This document shows positions 56,777 to 64,000 of a stretch of 64,000 bases of DNA, piece after piece. The notes below the pieces were generated by a model. That model worked only from the letters and a program-made list of their open reading frames with translations, had not been told where the DNA came from and ran no database searches. The number at the start of each line of letters is the position of its first letter. The stretch's first letter is position 1. The translations under genes and the position numbers were made by a program. Source of the stretch: Zea mays (lineage: Eukaryota > Streptophyta > Magnoliopsida > Poales > Poaceae). The stretch is taken from NCBI RefSeq assembly GCF_902167145.1, contig NC_050102.1, positions 13,640,850 to 13,704,849 on the forward strand, written 5' to 3'.

Positions 56777-58108
56777 TGAGAGCACCTAGAGGGGGGGGTG
56801 AATAGGTGATCCTGAATAACTTGAAACTTAAGCCACAAAAACTTGGTTAAGTGTTAGCACAATAATCGCCAAGTGGCTAGAGAGGAGTCTCAACAAAACA
56901 CAATAACCACAAAGATATCAAACACAGAGATGGCACGGTGGTTATCCCGTGGTTCGGCCAAGACCAACGCTTGCCTACTCCACGTTGTGGCGTCCCAACG
57001 GACGAGGGTTGAAATCAACCCCTCTCAAGCGGTCCAAAGACCCACTTGAATACCACGGTATTTTGCTTGCTTTACTATATCCCGTTTGCGAGGAATCTCT
57101 ACAACTTGGAGCCTCTCGCCCTTACACTTGAAGTTCACAAAGAAGCACGGAGTAAGGGAGGGATGAGCAACGCACACAAGACACAAAATCAGAATGTCAA
57201 CACGCACACAAGTCGCAACAAGAGCTCGCAACACAACCCGACGAGTTCACAACTCAACAAGAGCTCTAGATGCTATCACGAAGAAACAAATGCGTGGAAT
57301 CGATGTCTTGGTGCTTAGGAATGCATTGAGTATGCTTGATATCTTCCTCCATGCGCCTAGGGGTCCCTTTTATAGCCTCAAGGCAGCTAGGAGCCGTTGA
57401 GAGCATTCCAGGAAGGCAGATCTTGTCTTCTGTCGTCTGGCGCACCGGACAGTCCGGTGCAGATATCCTTCCTTATCTGGCGAAGCCGACCGTTGGAGTC
57501 TGTGAGCCGTTGGCGCACCGGACACTGTCCGGTGCACACCGGACAGTCCGGTGCTCCAATGTGACTGTTGGCTCGGCCACGCGTCACGCGCGGAATCCTC
57601 GGCCGACCGTTGCCCCGGCTGACCGTTGGCTCACCTGACAGTCCGGTGCACCACCGGACAGTCCGGTGAATTTTAGCCGTACGCCGTTAATCATTTCCCG
57701 AGAGCGACGAGTTCGCCTGTGAACGGCTCACCGGACAGTCCGGTGCACCACCGGACAGTCCGATGAATTATAGCCGTACACCGCTGTCGAAGTCCCGAGA
57801 GCAGCAAGTTCACCAGAGTCAGCCTGGCGCACCGGACACTGTCCGGTGCACCACCGGACAGTCCGGTGCACCCAGACCGAGCTGACTTTGGCTGAACATA
57901 GCCATCTCATTTCCAATTCAATTTTTCCTGTTTCCAGCACTTAGACACAATACATTAGTCCATAAAACAATGTACTAAGTCCAGAAACATACCTTTGACA
58001 CGATTTGCACTTTGTCCACCACTTTGCATAGATTAACACAAAAGCACTTGTGTTGGCACTCAATCACCAAAATACTTAGAAATGGCCCAAGGGCACATTT
58101 CCCTTTCA
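56777..58108 (-). repeat. C4 3' LTR
   Basis: About 1,332 bp from TGAGAGCACCTAGAGG to CCCTTTCA, with CCGGAC palindromes at about 57441-57870. On the minus strand TATAAAAG is at 57374-57367. Confidence 0.88.
57367..57374 (-). promoter_or_regulatory. C4 LTR TATA box
   Basis: Minus strand TATAAAAG in GGCTATAAAAGGGACCC. Confidence 0.6.
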
Positions 58109-58897
58109 ATCTCCCCTTTTTGGTGATTTATGCCAACACAACATAAAGCAACTAGAACAAGTGCAATATCAATGCAAGTGAGAACTCAAAATTGTTTTGA
58201 TTCATATTTGGCATATATGGATCACTCTTTGCCACCACTTGGTTTGTTTTTGCAAATCAAACTCAAATTTCTATCTCTAAGTCAAACACACTTGTTAAGA
58301 CATAAATAGAGTCATCCCAAGAGAAATTGATTCAAGATTTCAAAAACTCCTCCTTTTTCCCATAATCAACACTTATCCCCACAAGAAGCCAACTTTTGAC
58401 AACAGAGACAATAAAAGAGTTTTGACAAACCAAAAGCTCTATTCTACTCTTTTCAAAATTTCTCAAGTGGTAGCTGATCCATTTATTGCTTTGGCCTTTA
58501 TTTTCTCCCCCTTTGGCATCAAGCACCAAAACGGGATCAATCTTGGCCCTAGAACCCCATTGCCTCACCAAAATCTTCAATAAGAATACAAAGGCAATAA
58601 GAGTACATGAGATGAACTTGGAATAAGTTACCCTCTCATCGGAGTGCAGTGGAAGTCTTTTCATGGTCCAAGTCCACCTTTTCCCTTTCAAACCTCCTTT
58701 GAGACTAAAACAAGCAAACTCAAACACACGGTTAGTCTCAAAGGGTCAAGTTGTAGCACATCTCCCCCTAAATATGTGCACCACTCGCAAGAGGACTTGT
58801 GAGGTCCAGGGAGTGTTTGTACAACTTGAGCACCACAAGTAAGCAACAAAATGCATAAGGAACATGATCAAAGGCATAAATACATGTATGCTATAAA
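58109..58897 (-). other. C4 polypurine tract and untranslated region
   Basis: The minus strand has AAAAAGGGGAGAT next to the LTR (58109-58121) and a second tract near 58503 (TTCTCCCCCTTTGGC on the plus strand). No gene seen. Confidence 0.7.
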
Positions 58898-61889
58898 TCA
58901 ATCCAAGTTCCGCGAATCTAGGACATTTAGCTCACTACGCAGCCTGCAAAAGGTCTTCTCATCTAAAGGCTTGGTAAAGATATCGGCTAGCTGGTTCTCG
59001 GTGCTAACATGAAACACTTCGATATCTCCCTTTTGCTGGTGGTCTCTCAAAAAGTGATGTCGGATGTCAATGTGCTTTGTGCGGCTGTGCTCAACAGGAT
59101 TTTCCGCTATTCGGATAGCACTCTCATTATCACATAGGAGTGGGACTTTGCTCAGATTGTAGCCAAAGTCCCGGAGGGTTTGCCTCATCCAAAGTAGTTG
59201 CGCGCAACACTGTCCTGCGACAACGTACTCAGCCTCAGCGGTAGATAGGGCAACAGAAGTTTGTTTCTTAGAGTTCCATGACACCAGGGACCTTCCTAAG
59301 AATTGGCACGTTCCCGATGTACTCTTCCTATCGACCTTACATCCAGCATAGTCGGAATCTGAGTATCCAATCAAGTCAAAGTTAGACCCCTTTGGATACC
59401 AGATCCCGAAGCAAGGCATAGCGACTAAATATCTAAGAATTCGCTTCACGACCACCAAGTGACACTCCCTTGGATCGGATTGAAATCTAGCACACATGCA
59501 TACACTAAGCATAATATACGGTCTACTAGCACATAAATAAAGCAAAGAACCTATCATTGACCGGTATGCTTTTTGATCAACGGACTTACCTCCTTTGTTG
59601 AGGTCGGTGTGTCCGTCGGTTCCCATCGGAGTCTTTGCGGGCTTGGCGTCCTTCATTCCAAACCGCTTTAGCAAATCTTGCGTGTACTTCGTTTGAGAGA
59701 TGAAGGTGCCATCCTTGAGTTGCTTCACTTGGAACCCAAGGAAGTAGTTCAACTCGCCCATCATCGACATCTCGAATTTCTTCATCATCACCCTGCTAAA
59801 CTCTTCACAAGACTTTTGGTTAGTAGAACCAAATATTATGTCATCGACATAAATTTGGCACACAAAAAGATCGCCATTGCAAGTCTTAGTGAAAAGAGTT
59901 GGATCGGCTTTCCCAACCTTGAAAGCATTAGCAATTAGAAAGTCTCTAAGGCATTCATACCATGCTCTTGGGGCTTGCTTAAGTCCATAGAGCGCCTTAG
60001 AGAGCTTACACACGTGGTCGGGGTACCGTTCATCCTCGAAGCCAGGGGGTTGCTCCACGTACACCTCCTCCTTGATCGGCCCATTGAGGAAAGCGCTCTT
60101 AACATCCATTTGGTACAACCTGAAAGAATGGTGAGCGGCATATGCTAGCAAAATACGAATAGATTCTAGCCTAGCCACAGGAGCAAAAGTCTCCTCAAAA
60201 TCCAAACCTGCGACTTGGGCATAACCTTTTGCCACAAGTCGAGCCTTGTTCCTTGTCACCACCCCGTGCTCGTCCTGTTTGTTGCGGAACACCCACTTGG
60301 TTCCCACAACATTTTGCTTGGGGCGAGGCACCAGTGTCCAAACTTCATTGCGCTTGAAGTTGTTGAGTTCCTCCTGCATGGCCAACACCCAGTCCGGATC
60401 TAGCAAGGCCTCTTCCACCCTGAAAGGCTCAATAGAAGAGACAAAGGAGTAATGCTCACAAAAATTAACTAATCTAGAACGAGCAATTACTCCCTTGCTA
60501 ATATCACCCAAAATTTGGTCGACGGGATGATTCCTTTGAATCGTCGCTCGAACTTGGGTTGGAGGTGCCGGTTGTGCTTCTTCCTCCCTCACATGTTCAT
60601 CTTGTGCTCCCCCTTGATCACACGCCTCCTCCTGATGAACCTGTTCATCGTCTTGAGTTGGGGGATGCACCATTGTTGAGGAAGAAGGTTGATCTTGCTC
60701 CAATTGTTCCTGTGGTCGCACATCTCCAATCGCCATGGTGCGTATTGCGACCGTTGGAACGTCTTCTTCATCTACATCATCAACATCAACAACTTGCTCT
60801 CAGTTAGTAGCTCATACGAAGTCTTCTTGAGGAGGCGGTGAAGGTAGACCCGGTTGATGGCGTGGCAAGCCGTGTTCACGGCTTCCGACCAAAAGCGCTC
60901 GGGGGTCTTGAACTCTCCAAGCATAGTCCTCGCCATATCGATGAGCGTCCTGTTCTTCCTCTCTACCACACCATTTTGCTGTGGTGTGTAGGGAGCGGAG
61001 AACTCGTGCTTGATCCCTTCCTCCTCAAGGAACTCCTCCACTTGAAGGTTCTTGAACTCGGACCCGTTGTCGCTCCTTATCTTCTTCACTTTGAGCTCAA
61101 ACTCATTTTGAGCTCTCCTGAGGAAGCGCTTGAGGGTCCCTTGGGTTTCAGATTTATCCTGCAAAAAGAATACCCAAGTGAAGCGGGAAAATCATCAACT
61201 ATAACAAGACCATACTTACTTCCTCCTATACTTAGATAGGCGACGGGTCCGAAAAGGTCCATATGAAGCATCTCCAAGGGTCTTGATGTGGTCATCACAT
61301 TTTTGGTGTGATGAGAGCCTCCCACCTGTTTCCCTGCTTGACAAGCTGCACAAGGTCTATCTTTTTCGAAATGCACGTTAGTTAGACCTATCACGTGTTC
61401 TCACTTTAGAAGCTTGTGGAGGTTCTTCATCCCCACATGTGCTAAGCGGCGATGCCACAGCCAGCCCATGCAAGTCTTAGCAATTAAGCATGCATCTAGA
61501 CTGGCCTCTTCTTTTGCAAAATCAACCAAATAAAGTTTGTCGTCTAGTACACCCTTAAAAGCTAGTGAACCATCACACCTTCTAAAGACAGACACATCTA
61601 CATTTGTGAATAGACAATTATATCCCATATTGCATAATTGACTAACAGATAACAAATTATATCCAAGCGACTCAACTAAAAACACATTAGAAATAGAGTG
61701 CTCGGATGAAATAGCAATTTTACCTAACCCTTTTACCTTGCCTTGGTTCCCATCACCGAATATGATTGAATCTTGGGGATCCTTGTTCTTGACGTAGGAA
61801 GAGAACATCCTCTTTTCCCCCGTCATGTGGTTTGTGCATCCGCTGTCGATAATCCAGCTTGAACCCCCGGATGCATAAACCTGCAAGGC
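58898..61889 (-). pseudogene. C4 pol, broken
   Basis: Protease WIIDSGCTNH near 61855, GAG-pre-integrase, integrase (HMDLFGPV, RSDNGSEF, ERKNRT), a long intact RT-RNase H frame (58898-60736; [42 protein letters not shown]). Breaks: TGA near 61398 replacing a Gly codon seen in relatives, a one-base loss in the integrase core near 61190 (VDD then out of frame), and a deletion of roughly 75 codons with a frameshift near 60800 between TSYELLT and the acidic linker. Confidence 0.9.
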
Positions 61890-61893
61890 AAAT

Positions 61894-64000
61894 TTAGGCT
61901 TGGGTCTTAGGTATCCAACTCTTGTTGGGTCCTACAAGGTTAGTCACAATTGTCTTAGGGACCCAAATGCAAGTTTTATCGCCCTTGCATCTTGCCCCTA
62001 ACTTCCTAGCAATCACCTTCTTATTCTTTCTACAAATGGCAAATGAAGCATTGCAAGCATGATATATAGTAGAAGGTTCATTAACTTTCCTAGGAATATT
62101 AACAACATTTCTCCTAGCAACATTTCTATCATGCATAACATGGGAACTAGAAGCAGTCATAGCATGAAAAGCAAAAGCATCATAAGCATTACAACACCTA
62201 TAAGCATTTCTAGATTGTCTCCTATCATGGTACATAAAAGCATGGTTCTTTTTAGTACTACTAGCCATAGGGGCCTTCCCTTTCTCCTTGGCGGAGATGG
62301 GAGCCTTATGGCTTGTCAAGTTCTTGGCTTCCCTCTTGAAGCCAAGTCCTTCCTTAATTGAGGGGTGTCTACCAATCGTGTAGGCATCCCTTGCAAATTT
62401 TAGCTTGTCAAATTCACTTTTGCTAGTCTTAAGTTGGGCATTAATACTAGCCAATTCATCATTCAATTTTGAAATTGAAACTAGGTGTTCACTACAAGCA
62501 TCAATGTCAAAATTTTTACACCTATTGCAAATCCTAACATGTTCTACACAAGAGTTAGATTTACTTGCTACTTCTAGTTTAGCATTTAAATCATCATTTA
62601 CACCTTTTAAAGTAGAAATGGTTTCATGACAAGTAGATAGTTCACAAGAAAGCATTTCATTCCTTTTAACTTCTAGAGCAAGTGAATTTTGTGCACTAAC
62701 AAATTTATCATGCTCTTCATATAAAAGGTCTTCTTGTTTCTCTAAGAGTCTATCCTTTTCGTTCAAGGCATCAATTAACTCATTAATTTTGCCAATTTTA
62801 ATTCTATCTAAACCTTTAAATAAACTAGAATAGTCTATTTCATCGTCATCACTAGAATCATCACTTGAAGAAGTATAAGTGGTATCCCGAGTGCATACCT
62901 TCTTCTCCTTCGCCATGAGGCACGTGTGATGCTCGTTTGGGAAGAGGGATGACTTGTTGAAGGCGGTGGCGGCGAGTCCTTCATTGTCGGAGTCGGAAGA
63001 GGAGCAATCTGAATCCCACTCCTTTCCGATATGTGCCTCGCCCTTGGCCTTCTTGTAATTCTTTTTCTTCTCCCTTTTGTTCCCTTTTTCCTAGTCACTT
63101 TCATTATCGGGACAGTTAGCAATAAAATGACCAATCTTACCACATTTGAAGCATGAGCGCTTCCCCTTTGTCTTGGTCTTGCTTGGCTGTCCCTTGCGAC
63201 CCTTTAGCGCCGTCTTGAAGCGCTTGATGATGAGGGCCATCTCTTCGTCATTGAGCCCGGCCGCCTCAACTTGCGCCACCTTGCTAGGTAGCGCCTCCTT
63301 GCTCCTCATTGCCTTGAGAGCAATGGGTTGAGGCTCATGGATTGGACCGTTCAACGCGTCGTCCACGTACCTCGCCTCCTTGATCATCATTCGCCCGCTT
63401 ACGAACTTTCCAAGGACTTCTTCGGGCGACATCTTGGTGTACCTAGGATTTTCACGAGTATTGTTCACCAAATGTGGATCAGGTACATTAAAGGACCTTA
63501 GCATTAGGTGGACGACGTCGTGGTCCGTCCATCGCGTGCTTCCGTAGCTCCTTATTTTGTTGATAAGGGTCTTGAGCCGGTTGTATGTTTGGGTTGGCTC
63601 CTCGCCCCTTATCATCGCAAATCTTCCAAGCTCGCCCTCCACCAACTCCATCTTGGTGAGTAAGGTGACGTCGTTCCCCTCATGAGAGATCTTGAGGGTG
63701 TCCCAGATCTGCTTGGCATTGTCCAAGCCGCTCACCTTATGGTACTCGTCCCTGCACAAAGAGGCTAACAACACAGTAGTAGCTTGTGCATTTTTATGAA
63801 TCTGTTCATTAATAAATATAGGACTATCCGAGCTATCAAATTTCATTCCATTCTCAACAATCTCCCATATGCTTGGATGGAGAGAGAACAAGTGACTACG
63901 CATTTTGTGACTCCAAAATCCGTAGTCCTCCCCATCAAAGTGTGGAGGTTTACTAAGAGGGATGGAAAGCAAATGTGCATTTGAACTCTGCGGAATACGA
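61894..64000 (-). pseudogene. C4 gag, 5' end beyond the window, one nonsense codon
   Basis: Gag domain (FDGEDYGFWSHKMRSHLF, GELGRFAMIRGEEPTQTYN), zinc knuckle CFKCGKIGHFIANC, then TAG at 63091-63093; the frame is otherwise open to 61894. The second half begins MAKEKKVCTRDTTYTSSSDD and has the coiled-coil-rich C-terminal extension (KLNDELASINAQLK) ending WIPKTQA. The start codon is right of 64000. Pol overlaps in the +1 frame. Confidence 0.88.

Larger units (their letters stand above)
56777..64000 (-). mobile_element. C4: second Sirevirus-type copia lineage, cut by the right window edge
   Basis: 3' LTR, polypurine tract, pol and most of gag on the minus strand. Its proteins clearly differ from those of C1-C3 (different gag, RT about as similar as a sister family), and its LTR lacks the TATA-bracketing inverted repeat. 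It inserted in G4. The 5' LTR and second target-site copy are outside the window. Confidence 0.92.

Overview
The window looks like nuclear DNA of a large-genome grass, most likely maize or a close Zea/Tripsacum relative. The grounds are several Sirevirus-type Ty1/copia elements of the Opie/Ji kind, with LTRs full of CACCGGACAGTCCGGTG palindromes and several polypurine tracts before the 3' LTR. Long-LTR Ty3/gypsy elements, Helitron-like termini, T-tailed tRNA-derived SINEs and many small foldback MITEs point the same way. Only one complete host gene is present. The species call is an inference from repeat types, not from a database match.

Left block (1-30,689) is a nested retrotransposon stack. 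A gypsy element on the minus strand (G3, 24,788-30,689, continuing left of the window) has a copia element on the plus strand (C2, 21,352-24,787) inserted in its gag. C2 was then split by a minus-strand copia (C1, 1-21,351), whose gag was split by a very young, complete gypsy chromovirus (T1, 6,434-18,318, target duplication GCTTA). T1 encodes gag, a protease-RT-RNase H-integrase-chromodomain pol, and an extra 337-residue protein between its 5' LTR and gag. That protein opens with a close copy of the histone H3 tail (MAR...TARKS). This is the most interesting item in the window.

Middle block (30,690-46,484) is a gene island. It starts with a Helitron cluster: a minus-strand Helitron-like segment ending at 34,253 that holds a broken, intron-containing UDP-arabinopyranose mutase fragment, a 364-bp plus-strand mini-Helitron (34,280-34,643), and a 1.6-kb minus-strand Helitron (34,987-36,583). 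The host gene follows (37,651-44,590, plus strand, five exons, 219 residues). It is an EBS/SHL-type BAH-PHD chromatin reader. Its introns 2-4 hold Tourist-like MITEs, a long-hairpin MITE and two SINEs with target duplications. More MITE-like sequence fills 45.3-46.48 kb.

Right block (46,485-64,000): one gypsy LTR (G4, minus strand) is interrupted by two independent minus-strand copia elements. C3 (46,637-56,060) is nearly intact, with target duplication GGTTA and one nonsense codon in each of gag and pol. C4 (56,777-64,000, running off the right edge) is decayed.

The retroelement genes work as ordinary gag-pol replication modules, most of them broken. The host gene is unrelated to them except as a neighbour in a heterochromatin-flanked island. 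No tRNA or rRNA gene, CRISPR array or bacterial feature was seen.
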